This document shows, piece after piece, positions 8,399-17,104 of a stretch of DNA of 49,320 nt (position 1 is its first letter; each line of letters opens with the position of its first letter). The translations under genes and the position numbers were made by a program. This DNA comes from an uncultured Eubacterium sp. Its GTDB lineage: Bacteria > Bacillota > Clostridia > Lachnospirales > Lachnospiraceae. The notes beneath the pieces were generated by a model. It was not told the DNA's origin and did not search any database. It was given only the letters and a program-made list of their open reading frames with translations. The DNA is taken from NCBI GenBank assembly GCA_910584595.1, contig CAJUBQ010000029.1, forward strand, positions 1 to 49,320, in the 5' to 3' direction.

Positions 8399-8491
8399 AA
8401 TTTCATGAAGCAGGAGATTTCATGAAGAAAGAGATTTCATGAAGTAAGAGATTTCATGAAGAAAGAGACTTTATGAAGAAAGAGATTTGAA
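8399..8491 (+). repeat. 17-bp tandem repeat with overlapping ATGA units between fabK and fabD
   Basis: Five to six copies of ATTTCATGAAGAAAGAG fill most of the fabK-fabD gap. Each copy gives a mini reading frame such as MKQEIS or MKKEIS whose TGA overlaps the next ATG as ATGA, so the frames are chained. The repeats differ at one or two bases each. The last unit is followed by the real fabD ribosome site (AAAGGA). Confidence 0.8.
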
Positions 8492-8526
8492 TAAAGAACA
8501 GAAAGCATTTAAGAAAGGACATGGAA

Positions 8527-9441
8527 ATGGGAAAAACCGTTTATATGTTCCCTGGGCAGGGAGCGCAATATATAGGAATGGGGAAAGAGTTTTATGAGCA
8601 GTTTGATATCTGCAAAGCAGTCTTTGACCTGGCATCGAATGTTACCGGTCTGGACATTCCGGCTCTGTGCTTTGAAGAAAATGACCGGCTGAATATTACG
8701 GAGTATACGCAGATTGCAATGCTGACGGTAGAAGCAGCCATTTATATGGCGATGGAACAGCAAAATTTAAAACCGGACTATGCAGCAGGATTGAGTCTCG
8801 GGGAATACGGTGCGCTGATTGTATCGAAAGCGCTGGATCCGGCAGATGCATTTCGCATAATAAGAAAACGCGGCATTTATATGCAGGAAGCAGTTCCGAC
8901 AGGCGGTGCGATGGCGGCGGTGCTCGGGCTGGACGCTGCAGCGATAGAAGCTGCCTGTGCTCAGACAGAAGGTATTGTGTCGATTGCAAATTATAATTGT
9001 CCGGGGCAGATTGTAATCACCGGAGAACAGGCAGCTGTGGAGCAGGCTGGCGAAGCATGTAAAGCATCAGGTGCAAAACGTGTGATGCCGTTAAATGTAA
9101 GCGGACCTTTTCATTCCAGGATGCTGGAAGGTGCGGGCAAAAAGCTGGCAGATGAATTTAAAAACGTACACTTCCGCAGTATTGATGTACCTTATGTAAC
9201 GAATGTAACAGCAGATTTTGTAACAGACGACACACAGATTCAGGATTTGCTCGTAAAGCAAATATCTTCATCCGTACGCTGGCAGCAAAGTATCGAGCGA
9301 TTGATTGCGGCGGGTGCGGATGAATTTGTGGAAATCGGCCCGGGACATACATTGACTGGATTTATGAAAAAGATCAATCGTGATATGAAAGTCTATCATA
9401 TAGAAAAGCCGGAGGATTTGGAAAAATATGTTAACCGATAA
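8527..9441 (+). CDS. fabD: Malonyl-CoA:ACP transacylase
   Basis: 304 residues from the ATG at 8527. This start is preferred to 8521 because AAAGGA at 8514-8519 is correctly spaced only for the second ATG. The oxyanion motif FPGQGAQ is at residues 8-14, the nucleophile is Ser90 in GLSLGEYGAL, and the His-containing GPFHSRML follows. FabD moves malonate from CoA to ACP to feed FabH and FabF. Its 3' end overlaps fabG by 14 bp, indicating translational coupling. Confidence 0.96.
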   Translation: MGKTVYMFPGQGAQYIGMGKEFYEQFDICKAVFDLASNVTGLDIPALCFEENDRLNITEYTQIAMLTVEAAIYMAMEQQNLKPDYAAGLSLGEYGALIVSKALDPADAFRIIRKRGIYMQEAVPTGGAMAAVLGLDAAAIEAACAQTEGIVSIANYNCPGQIVITGEQAAVEQAGEACKASGAKRVMPLNVSGPFHSRMLEGAGKKLADEFKNVHFRSIDVPYVTNVTADFVTDDTQIQDLLVKQISSSVRWQQSIERLIAAGADEFVEIGPGHTLTGFMKKINRDMKVYHIEKPEDLEKYVNR

Positions 9442-10168
9442 GATAGCGCTTGTTACCGGAGCCGGCAGAGGAATCGGCAAGGCGGTGGCGAAGCTGCTTG
9501 CGGCTCATGGAGCTTATGTATATGTAAATTATAATGGTTCGAAAGAAGCAGCACAAAAAACGGTCGATGAAATTATGCAAAACGGCGGCAGGGCGGAAGC
9601 GCTGCAGTGCAACGTAGCAGATTTTGAGGCGTGTGCACAAATGATTGCAGCTGTGATAAAACAAAGCGGACGATTGGATATTCTTGTAAATAATGCAGGG
9701 ATTACAAAAGATGGGCTGCTGATGAAAATGTCTGAGGAAGATTACGATCAGGTATTGGATATTAACTTAAAGGGAACTTTTCATACAATCCGTCATGCCT
9801 CCAGATATATGCTGAAACAAAGAAGCGGAAAAATTATTAATATGACGTCAGTATCCGGTGTCATGGGAAATGCGGGACAGGCTAATTACAGTGCGTCCAA
9901 GGCCGGAGTGATCGGGCTTACAAAGAGCGTGGCCAGAGAATTGGCATCTCGCGGCATTTGCGTGAATGCGGTTGCGCCCGGATATGTAGAGACGGATATG
10001 ACCAATGGATTATCAGATCAGGTGAAAACACAGATGCTGGCACAGATTCCTATGGGGCGTGCGGCAACACCTGAGGAGATTGCAAATATCGTGCTGTTTT
10101 TGGCATCCGACCAGTCCTCTTATATGACAGGGCAGGTTTTATGCGTAGACGGCGGAATGGCAATGTAG
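9428..10168 (+). CDS. fabG: 3-oxoacyl-ACP reductase
   Basis: 246 residues, a classical short-chain dehydrogenase. The NADP-binding TGAGRGIGKAV is at residues 10-20, NNAG at 88-91, and the catalytic triad is Ser141, Tyr154 and Lys158 (YSASK). The C-terminal VDGGMAM ending is usual for FabG. It reduces 3-ketoacyl-ACP. It overlaps fabD by 14 bp and is followed by fabF after 35 bp. Confidence 0.96.
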   Translation: MLTDKIALVTGAGRGIGKAVAKLLAAHGAYVYVNYNGSKEAAQKTVDEIMQNGGRAEALQCNVADFEACAQMIAAVIKQSGRLDILVNNAGITKDGLLMKMSEEDYDQVLDINLKGTFHTIRHASRYMLKQRSGKIINMTSVSGVMGNAGQANYSASKAGVIGLTKSVARELASRGICVNAVAPGYVETDMTNGLSDQVKTQMLAQIPMGRAATPEEIANIVLFLASDQSSYMTGQVLCVDGGMAM

Positions 10169-10203
10169 AGGTAATCATTTATTTGGGAGTCAGGAGGAGA
10201 TCA

Positions 10204-11439
10204 ATGAAACGCAGAGTGGTAGTAACTGGTATGGGTGCAATTACCCCGATCGGATTAAATGTAAATGAGTTTTGGAATGCGGTAAAGGAAAAAAAGATTG
10301 GGTTTGCACCGATTACCTATTTTGATGCGTCAGATTATAAATGCCATCTGGCAGCAGAAGTCAAAGGTTTTGCAGGAAAGGACTACATGGATTTTAAATC
10401 TGCCAAACGTATGGAACTATTTAGTCAGTATGCAATGGCAGCTTCCAAAGAAGCAATCGAAGATGCGGCGCTTGATATGGAGCAGGAAGACGCTTATCGT
10501 GTAGGATGTGCCATCAGCTCCGGTATTGGGAGCCTGCAGGCAATCGAGCGGGAACATAAAAAGCTGCTGGAAAAAGGCCCTTCCAGAATCAATCCGTTAT
10601 TTGTTCCGATGATGATTTCGAATATGGCATCCGGCAATGTATCGATTGCATATGGGCTAAAGGGCAAAAGCATTAATGTAGTGACAGCCTGTGCGAGTGG
10701 AACAAACAGTATCGGGGAAGCTTTCCGTACGATTCAGTATGGCGATTGTGATGTGATGGTTACAGGAGGATGTGAAGCAGGCGTTACGCCGGTTGGCATC
10801 GCAGGATTTACTTCTCTGACGGCATTATCTGCAAAGGATGATCCGACACGTTGTTCTCTGCCGTTTGACAAAGATCGAAGCGGATTTGTGATGGGAGAAG
10901 GCGCAGGCATCGTTGTTTTGGAAGAGCTGGAACACGCGAAAAAACGCGGAGCCAGAATCTATGCAGAACTGACAGGATATGGATGTACGTCAGATGCGTA
11001 TCATATTACATCTCCGGCGGAGGATGGCGCCGGTGCGGCAAGAGCGATGACAAATGCGATCGAAGACGCCGGATTAAAGCCGGAAGATATTTCGTATATT
11101 AACGCACATGGAACAGCGACGCATCATAACGATTTGTTTGAAACAAGAGCCATCAAGCTGGCATTTGGCTCTCATGCATACGATTTGCATATTAATTCTA
11201 CAAAGTCCATGATCGGGCATCTGCTTGGAGCGGCCGGAGCCGTAGAGTTTGTAACTTGTGTGAAAGAGATTCAGGAAGGTTATATTCACGCGACAGTCGG
11301 CTATCAGACACCGGATGACGAGATGGATTTGGATTACTGCAAACAGCCGTATGAACAAGAGATACGCCATGCCTTAAGCAATTCTCTTGGATTTGGAGGC
11401 CATAATGCGACATTGGCTGTTTCAAAATATGAAAGCTGA
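10204..11439 (+). CDS. fabF: 3-oxoacyl-ACP synthase II
   Basis: 411 residues from the ATG at 10204, which has CAGGAGGAG just upstream. A longer in-frame start at 10141 would overlap fabG and is rejected. The nucleophile is Cys163 in TACASGTNS, with the two histidines in NAHGTATHHND and KSMIGHLLGAAG. It condenses malonyl-ACP with acyl-ACP in elongation. In many Clostridia accB follows fabF directly. Here a 71-bp gap leads straight to fabZ. Confidence 0.96.
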   Translation: MKRRVVVTGMGAITPIGLNVNEFWNAVKEKKIGFAPITYFDASDYKCHLAAEVKGFAGKDYMDFKSAKRMELFSQYAMAASKEAIEDAALDMEQEDAYRVGCAISSGIGSLQAIEREHKKLLEKGPSRINPLFVPMMISNMASGNVSIAYGLKGKSINVVTACASGTNSIGEAFRTIQYGDCDVMVTGGCEAGVTPVGIAGFTSLTALSAKDDPTRCSLPFDKDRSGFVMGEGAGIVVLEELEHAKKRGARIYAELTGYGCTSDAYHITSPAEDGAGAARAMTNAIEDAGLKPEDISYINAHGTATHHNDLFETRAIKLAFGSHAYDLHINSTKSMIGHLLGAAGAVEFVTCVKEIQEGYIHATVGYQTPDDEMDLDYCKQPYEQEIRHALSNSLGFGGHNATLAVSKYES

Positions 11440-11510
11440 GGCAGCCGTTTGGTTCCGTTTGTCTGAACGGTTATCATCTGATAAAGAAAAGGACAGTTGG
11501 AGGGAAAAAG

Positions 11511-12017
11511 ATGTCTTTATTAAATGCATCACAGATTATGGAAATTATTCCGCACAGACAGCCGTTTTTGCTGCTGGACGCTATTGAAGAGATAGAACCG
11601 GGAAAACGTGTGCGGGCACGTAAATGTGTAACGTACAACGAACCTTTTTTCGCGGGACATTTTCCAAAGGAGCCGGTGATGCCGGGAGTGCTGATTGTAG
11701 AGGCAATGGCGCAGGCAGGCGCGGTAGCAATGCTGTCCCAGCCGCAGATGAAAGGGAAGACCGCTTATTTTGCAGGCATTCAATCTGCAAAATTTAAGCA
11801 GAAAGTTGTTCCCGGCTGCGTACTGGAATTAGAAGTGGAAATTGTGAAAGTAAAAGGGCCTGTAGGCATTGGAAAAGGAACGGCATCCATTCTTTCCGTG
11901 GAAAATCAACCGATCGACGAAAAGGGAGCGGAAGGCGGAAAAACAGAACGAATCAACAGAAAGCTTGCGGCATCTGCAGAAATTATGTTTGCGATAGGAA
12001 GCGGGGCGGAAAATTAA
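11511..12017 (+). CDS. fabZ: 3-hydroxyacyl-ACP dehydratase
   Basis: 168 residues, ribosome site TTGGAGGG. The active-site segment is AGHFPKEPVMPGVLIVEAMA with His50 and Glu64. The protein is about 20 residues longer than usual, because of a Gly/Glu-rich stretch (DEKGAEGGKTERINRK) inserted before the last strand. Its TAA stop overlaps the accDA start as TAATG, so the two are translationally coupled. Confidence 0.95.
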   Translation: MSLLNASQIMEIIPHRQPFLLLDAIEEIEPGKRVRARKCVTYNEPFFAGHFPKEPVMPGVLIVEAMAQAGAVAMLSQPQMKGKTAYFAGIQSAKFKQKVVPGCVLELEVEIVKVKGPVGIGKGTASILSVENQPIDEKGAEGGKTERINRKLAASAEIMFAIGSGAEN

Positions 12018-13801
12018 TGTGGCTCAATAAAAGCAAAAACAAAGAAACAGGTGAAAAGAACTATCACTTATTCAAAAAAAGAAATATGCCGGCCATCGAT
12101 CCGGATACAGACGCGGCGCAGGTAACTGCACCGCAGGAGCCGGAGCAAATCGTGCCAAAACCGGAACAGGATGGATTTGAATGTAAAAAATGCGGCGCTA
12201 AGATTTCCAAGATGGAAACAGTAGCCAATAAGTATGTATGCAAAGAATGCGGCTATTATTTCCGCATCCGTACGAAAAACCGGATTCGGATGGTTGCAGA
12301 CGCCGGTACGTTTGAACCCTGGTTTGAAGAGACAGAAGAGACGAATCCGCTGAATTTTCCGGGATACGAAGAAAAACTGGCGCAAATACAGGAAAAGACA
12401 AAGCTGAAAGAAGGCGTAACGATTGGTTATGCGCGCATTGACAATGAGCCGGTTGTGATAGGCGTGTGTGATGCAAGATTTTTAATGGGCAGTATGGGGC
12501 ATGTTGTCGGTGAAAAAATAGCCTGCGCTGTTGAAAAAGCAACGGCGATGCGTCTTCCGGTTGTGTTATTCTGCTGTTCCGGCGGCGCACGTATGCAGGA
12601 GGGGATTATTTCCCTGATGCAGATGGCAAAGACATCGGCGGCTTTGAAAAAACACAGTGATACAGGACTGCTTTATATACCGGTACTGACGGATCCTACT
12701 ACCGGCGGCGTGACAGCCAGCTTTGCGATGCTGGGCGATATTATTTTGGCGGAGCCTGGTGCATTGATTGGCTTTGCGGGGCCAAGAGTCATTGAACAGA
12801 CAATTGGAGAAAAATTGCCGGAAGGATTTCAACGGGCAGAATTCCAGCTTGCGCATGGATTTGTAGATGCAGTGGTAGAGCGGAAAGATCTGAAACAGAC
12901 GCTGGCGCACATTTTAAAATATCATCACAGCAGCCAGAGCTTTCATGCATTTACGAAAGCAGGAAGCGTTACGGTTACACCGGATGAACGATGCAGAGAG
13001 CATATGGAAAAAGCAGAGTTCAAATCTGTATGGGATAAGGTAAAAGCAGCCAGACAGGTAACCCGACCATCTGCAACAGATTATATCAGCCGTATTTTTG
13101 ACGGATTTATGGAACTTCATGGAGACCGACAGTTTCGTGACGATCCGGCAGTTGTAGGAGGCATTGCAATGCTGGATGGACAACCGGTTACTGTGATTGG
13201 CATTCAAAAAGGGACTTCCATCGAGGAGTGCACACAGCGTAATTTCGGTATGGCTTCGCCGGAAGGCTATCGGAAAGCTTTGCGTCTGATGCGACAGGCA
13301 GAAAAGTTTCATCGGCCAATCGTTACGTTTGTTAATACTTCCGGAGCATTTTGCGGGATGGAAGCAGAGGAGCTTGGACAGGGAGAAGCAATTGCGCGTA
13401 ATCTGTATGAAATGTCGTCCTTTAAAGTTCCGATTATTTGTATGATGATTGGAGAAGGGGGCAGCGGCGGTGCGCTGGCTCTGGCGGTTGGCAATCAGGT
13501 ATGGATGATGGAAAACGCTACGTATTCCGTACTCTCACCGGAAGGATTTGCATCCATTTTATGGAAAGACAGCGCTCGTGCACAGGAAGCAGCCGGTGTT
13601 ATGAAGATTACGGCACACGATTTATATGATCTGCATGTTGTAGAACAGGTAATACCGGAATATGGCGGCGCGGATGAAGTGACGGTAGATACCATTTCTG
13701 CTTATATGAAAAAACAGCTGAAAGAGTATTTATCTTCCCAGGCAGATAAGAGCGGAGAAGATTTTGCAAATGAGCGTTATGAGAGATTCCGCAGATTTTA
13801 A
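12017..13801 (+). CDS. accDA: Fused acetyl-CoA carboxylase carboxyltransferase beta-alpha (AccD-AccA)
   Basis: 594 residues. The N-terminal half is AccD with a four-cysteine zinc ribbon (Cys56, Cys59, Cys75, Cys78) and the crotonase-fold motifs CCSGGARMQEG and GFAGPRVIEQT. The C-terminal half from about residue 327 is AccA (MELHGDRQFRDDPAVVGG, GEGGSGGALAL). The fusion gives both carboxyltransferase subunits in one chain. It transfers CO2 from carboxybiotin to acetyl-CoA to make malonyl-CoA. The partners that supply carboxybiotin, AccB and AccC, are not in this operon, so they must be encoded elsewhere. Confidence 0.95.
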   Translation: MWLNKSKNKETGEKNYHLFKKRNMPAIDPDTDAAQVTAPQEPEQIVPKPEQDGFECKKCGAKISKMETVANKYVCKECGYYFRIRTKNRIRMVADAGTFEPWFEETEETNPLNFPGYEEKLAQIQEKTKLKEGVTIGYARIDNEPVVIGVCDARFLMGSMGHVVGEKIACAVEKATAMRLPVVLFCCSGGARMQEGIISLMQMAKTSAALKKHSDTGLLYIPVLTDPTTGGVTASFAMLGDIILAEPGALIGFAGPRVIEQTIGEKLPEGFQRAEFQLAHGFVDAVVERKDLKQTLAHILKYHHSSQSFHAFTKAGSVTVTPDERCREHMEKAEFKSVWDKVKAARQVTRPSATDYISRIFDGFMELHGDRQFRDDPAVVGGIAMLDGQPVTVIGIQKGTSIEECTQRNFGMASPEGYRKALRLMRQAEKFHRPIVTFVNTSGAFCGMEAEELGQGEAIARNLYEMSSFKVPIICMMIGEGGSGGALALAVGNQVWMMENATYSVLSPEGFASILWKDSARAQEAAGVMKITAHDLYDLHVVEQVIPEYGGADEVTVDTISAYMKKQLKEYLSSQADKSGEDFANERYERFRRF

Positions 13802-13829
13802 TGGCAGTCCGATCAAGGGAGGAAAACGA

Positions 13830-14792
13830 ATGAGAGCTAGAATTGCCGGAACAGGCAGCAGTTTGCCGGATTTACGTATCACCAATGAAGATCTTGGCAA
13901 AATCATGGACACATCCGATGAGTGGATTCGCAGCCGTACCGGAATCGGGGCAAGGCATATTGCAGTAGAAGAAACGACGACACAAATGTCTGTGACAGCG
14001 GCAAAGCAGGCGTTAGAGCAGGCAGGCATGGAGGCAGAAGAGTTAGATTTGATTATCGCTGCAACGTTGAGTGCGGATCGTATTCTGCCGCCGTTATCTT
14101 GTGAAATCCAGAGTGCGCTCGGCGCTGTGCATGCAGCAGCCTATGATTTGTGTGCGGCCTGTTCAGGCTTTGTCTTTGCGTTAAATACTGCGCAGGCGTA
14201 TATTCAAAGCGGAATATATCGGAACATATTAATCGTTGGCGCGGAAACATTGTCAAAGCTGATGGACTGGTCAGACCGTTCGACTTGCGTATTATTTGGA
14301 GACGGCGCCGGAGCAGCGGTAATTACAGCGGATACAGATGGATTTTTTGCAGGCGTGCAAGGCTCAGACGGTTCCAAAGGCATGGCGCTTTCCTGCGGCG
14401 GCAGACCTGTGCAGCATCCTTTTGCCAGTCAGGAGCAGGTGGATCCATACGTCAGAATGAACGGACAGGAAGTCTATAAATTTGCGGTTCGTACCGTACC
14501 GGCAAGTATTTGCCAGGTGTTGGAACAAGCAGAACTGGATCCGCAGGAGATATCATTATTTTTGCTGCATCAGGCGAACCTGCGTATTATAGAAGCGGTT
14601 GCCAAACGGTTAAAACAGCCAATGGAAAAGTTTCCGGTCTGTTTGGAAGAATGTGGAAATATATCTGCTGCAAGTGTGCCGATTTTATTGGATCAGGTAA
14701 ACAGGCAGGGCAGGCTGAAAAGAGGAGATAACATTGTACTGGCCGGATTTGGCGCAGGACTGACCTGGGGAGCGATTGCGCTAAGCTGGTAA
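13830..14792 (+). CDS. fabH: 3-oxoacyl-ACP synthase III
   Basis: 320 residues from the ATG at 13830, which has GGGAGG upstream. The in-frame ATG at 13764 lies inside accDA and is rejected. The nucleophile is Cys111 in AACSGFVFAL, followed by the His of LLHQANLRIIEAVAKRL and the Asn of GNISAASVP. FabH starts chain synthesis from acetyl- or branched acyl-CoA and malonyl-ACP. Being next to last in the operon is unusual, since fabH often leads FASII clusters. Confidence 0.95.
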   Translation: MRARIAGTGSSLPDLRITNEDLGKIMDTSDEWIRSRTGIGARHIAVEETTTQMSVTAAKQALEQAGMEAEELDLIIAATLSADRILPPLSCEIQSALGAVHAAAYDLCAACSGFVFALNTAQAYIQSGIYRNILIVGAETLSKLMDWSDRSTCVLFGDGAGAAVITADTDGFFAGVQGSDGSKGMALSCGGRPVQHPFASQEQVDPYVRMNGQEVYKFAVRTVPASICQVLEQAELDPQEISLFLLHQANLRIIEAVAKRLKQPMEKFPVCLEECGNISAASVPILLDQVNRQGRLKRGDNIVLAGFGAGLTWGAIALSW

Positions 14793-14809
14793 AGGGGAGC
14801 AACAGGAAA

Positions 14810-15256
14810 ATGGATACGGAGCAGACATTAAACAGGCTTTTGGTACAGTTCTTTAAATACATTATGGAAATAGAAGAAAGAAAACTGATCACAGATGAAT
14901 TTAAAGAGATCACATACAATGATATGCATATCATTGAAGCAATTGGTCTGACGCAGCCAAAGAAAATGTCTGAGATTGCAAAAATTATGTCTGTGACAAC
15001 AGGGACGCTTACAAAAGCAGTCAATGCGCTGGAGAAAAAGGGATATGTACAGCGTCAGCGGAGTGAGCAGGATAAGCGGGTCGTATATATGATGCTTACG
15101 GAGCAAGGCGTACTTGCGTACAAACATCATGAGAGATTCCATCAGGATATGATTGCGTTTATTTTAGATCATGTGAGCGAAGCGGAAAGTCAGGTATTGC
15201 GTCAGGCGTTGGAACGGCTGATGGGATATTTTCGGGAAAAATATGATCCGTTATAA
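14810..15256 (+). CDS. fabT: MarR-family regulator, FabT-like
   Basis: 148 residues, 17 bp after fabH, ribosome site AAAGGGGAG. The winged helix is clear: ITYNDMHIIEAIG, KMSEIAKIMSVTTGTLTKAV as helix-turn-helix, and the wing RQRSEQDKRVVYMMLTEQG. FabT proteins repress FASII genes when bound to acyl-ACP. The operon promoter has three TTTGA-N3-TCAAA boxes, so this last gene probably closes a feedback loop on its own operon. In streptococci fabT is near the start of the cluster. Here it is at the end. Confidence 0.88.
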   Translation: MDTEQTLNRLLVQFFKYIMEIEERKLITDEFKEITYNDMHIIEAIGLTQPKKMSEIAKIMSVTTGTLTKAVNALEKKGYVQRQRSEQDKRVVYMMLTEQGVLAYKHHERFHQDMIAFILDHVSEAESQVLRQALERLMGYFREKYDPL

Positions 15257-15263
15257 CATTGCG

Positions 15264-15293
15264 AATGGGAGGGAGAAAACCTTCCCATTTTTT
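15264..15293 (+). terminator. Rho-independent terminator of the fab operon
   Basis: AATGGGAGG pairs with CCTTCCCATT around a short A-rich loop, with one G-T pair, and is followed by TTTTTTC. It lies directly after fabT. Confidence 0.88.
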
Positions 15294-15315
15294 CATTGGT
15301 TTTATGGAAACGGTA

Positions 15316-15344
15316 TGGAAACAGAGCTGTGGGCGTGTTATAAT
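15316..15344 (+). promoter_or_regulatory. Promoter for the GNAT gene
   Basis: TGGAAA, a 17-bp spacer and a perfect TATAAT (15339-15344). The gene starts 35 bp downstream. Confidence 0.6.
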
Positions 15345-15378
15345 ATGGTGATATAAACAAAACAGGGAGGGATGATGT

Positions 15379-15831
15379 ATGGCAGTACAATATAAGAAGC
15401 TGACAGAAAAGGAATTAAGCACATTTATACAAATGAGAATCAGCCAATTACGGGAAGAGGGCGCTACAGAAGATATCGATTTAAAACCTGCTTTTATGGA
15501 TTATTATAAGCGGCATATGGCGGATGGTACCTTTGTATCCTGGCTGGCTGTTGACAAAGATCATATTGTAGGAACAAGCGGCATGTCTTTTGTCGAAAGA
15601 CCGCCACATTTTGGATGTCCGAATGGGAAAATCGGACTGCTTTCCAGTATGTTTACTGCCAAGGATTATCGCAGACAGGGAATTGCAAAAGAGTTGTTAT
15701 CCCGTGTTGTAAAGGAAGCCAAAGAATATGGATGCAGCAGCGTTCAGATTACAGCTTCGGATATGGGAGTATTATTATATACGGATTTTGGTTTTGTGAA
15801 AAATGGGAACTTTATGCAGCTATCTTTATAA
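15379..15831 (+). CDS. GNAT-family N-acetyltransferase
   Basis: 150 residues, ribosome site GGGAGG. The GNAT core is visible: KIGLLSSMFTAKDYRRQGIA is strand 4 plus the acetyl-CoA pyrophosphate loop (RRQGIA), followed by KELLSRVVKEAKEYGCSSVQ and the terminal YTDFGFVKNGNFMQL. The protein transfers an acetyl group from acetyl-CoA to an amine. The substrate cannot be told. It is probably monocistronic with its own promoter after the fab terminator. Confidence 0.88.
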   Translation: MAVQYKKLTEKELSTFIQMRISQLREEGATEDIDLKPAFMDYYKRHMADGTFVSWLAVDKDHIVGTSGMSFVERPPHFGCPNGKIGLLSSMFTAKDYRRQGIAKELLSRVVKEAKEYGCSSVQITASDMGVLLYTDFGFVKNGNFMQLSL

Positions 15832-15894
15832 TTTGCGGGAAACCCCAAATTTGACGAGCTGGGGCATGATTAGGAAAGGAAAGCAGGTGGCAGC

Positions 15895-16431
15895 GTGGAT
15901 ACCGTATTAAAAAAAGAAAAACCAGGCACAATAGAAGATATTTATGCATTGCCCGAGGGGAAACGAGCCGAATTAATAGATGGACAAATTTATGATATGG
16001 CTCCGCCAGGCTGGACGCATCAAAAGATTAGCAGAAAATTACATCAGGCAATAGCAAATTATATTGATGCCAGTCATGGTGAATGTGAAGCATTAGCAGC
16101 GCCGTTTGCGGTGTTTCTCAATGCAGATGATAAAACATATTTGGAACCAGATATTAGCGTTATTTGTGATATTTCCAAGCTGGACGAAAAGGGATGCCAT
16201 GGTGCGCCGGACTGGATAATTGAAATCGTGTCTCCAAGCAGCAAACCAAGAGATTATATGAAAAAAATGTTTTTGTATCATGCAGCAGGGGTCAGGGAAT
16301 ATTGGATTGTGGACCCGGAAAAAAATATGATATCCGTTTATGGATTTGAGACAGATACGGTGGAACAATATCCTTTTGATAAAGAAGCGCCGGTTGGAAT
16401 ATTCCAGGATTTTTCTATAAAAATAGGCTGA
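15895..16431 (+). CDS. Uma2-family protein (PD-(D/E)XK nuclease fold)
   Basis: 178 residues with a GTG start and AGGAAAGG upstream. It matches the Uma2/DUF820 pattern: RAELIDGQIYDMAPPGWTHQ, LEPDISVICD and PDWIIEIVSPSS, where PDISV and EIVSPS hold the Asp and Glu of the restriction-fold core, then YWIVDPEKNMISVY. Uma2 proteins occur in many copies in cyanobacteria and singly in Firmicutes. Their function is unknown and nuclease activity is only predicted. The gene ends just before a strong terminator. Confidence 0.88.
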   Translation: MDTVLKKEKPGTIEDIYALPEGKRAELIDGQIYDMAPPGWTHQKISRKLHQAIANYIDASHGECEALAAPFAVFLNADDKTYLEPDISVICDISKLDEKGCHGAPDWIIEIVSPSSKPRDYMKKMFLYHAAGVREYWIVDPEKNMISVYGFETDTVEQYPFDKEAPVGIFQDFSIKIG

Positions 16432-16447
16432 ACATCGGATCAATGCA

Positions 16448-16473
16448 GGGAAGGACGTAGTCCTTCCCTTTTG
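16448..16473 (+). terminator. Rho-independent terminator after the Uma2 gene
   Basis: GGGAAGGAC and GTCCTTCCC form a perfect 9-bp stem with a 3-nt loop, followed by TTTTG. Confidence 0.88.
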
Positions 16474-16490
16474 TTTGGGAATGTTCCTTG

Positions 16491-16913
16491 TTATCTGTTC
16501 AACAAATCAATCGTTTTCTGATCTTTGATTCCGTTGAAAAATTTATCTAATACTTTTTGAAAAACAGCAATGTCCGGACTGGCCTCGGAAAATAAAGTCA
16601 TAGAAGATTTTAACTTCATGTCGTCCGGAAATCCAAAAATCTTATTCGCGTCATTGGATTCTAACGCAAGCAGCGCTTCACTGATTTCCAACAGATGGGA
16701 ACGCAGCAGGGGCTCTTCTAAATAAGCTCTTGCTTCTTCCAGATTCTGGATGGAATAATAGGCGCTGATCTCAGTCGTGCCAAGACCCGCAATCTGCGGA
16801 AATATGTACCACATCCAGTGGCTTTGCTTGCGTCCGTTTTTGATTTCAGACAGAGCGTTTGGATAATCTCTTAAATGGGCATCAATAAAACGGTTCAAAT
16901 GCAATGGTTCCAT
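16491..16913 (-). CDS. DUF1810-family protein
   Basis: 140 residues, ribosome site GAGGAGG. The family signature is plain: LNRFIDAHLRDYPNALSEIK, HWMWYIFPQIAGLG, YYSIQNLEEARAYLEEPLL and IFGFPDDMKLKSSMTLF. DUF1810 proteins are small cytoplasmic helical proteins, with no established biochemical role. It is convergent with the Uma2 gene. Confidence 0.9.
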   Translation of the reverse strand: MEPLHLNRFIDAHLRDYPNALSEIKNGRKQSHWMWYIFPQIAGLGTTEISAYYSIQNLEEARAYLEEPLLRSHLLEISEALLALESNDANKIFGFPDDMKLKSSMTLFSEASPDIAVFQKVLDKFFNGIKDQKTIDLLNR

Positions 16914-17026
16914 TTTAGGTTCCTCCTCTTTTTGTATGAATTTTCATTCTTGCCTATAGTTTATACGAAATTGCTTCTAAAAGCAATGGATACGGAAAAG
17001 AAAATATAGCTTTTGCGGGAAAGGAG

Positions 17027-17055
17027 TTGTAATCTGCTGTTATATTTATTATAAT
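17027..17055 (+). promoter_or_regulatory. Promoter overlapping the first ATG of the nucleosidase-like gene
   Basis: TTGTAA (17027-17032), a 17-bp spacer and a perfect TATAAT (17050-17055). The -10 covers the in-frame ATG at 17054, so translation must begin further downstream. Confidence 0.7.
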
Positions 17056-17104
17056 GGAGAAAAACAGGCGGCCAAAATTATTTTCATGGAGTAAGCAGAC
17101 GAAT

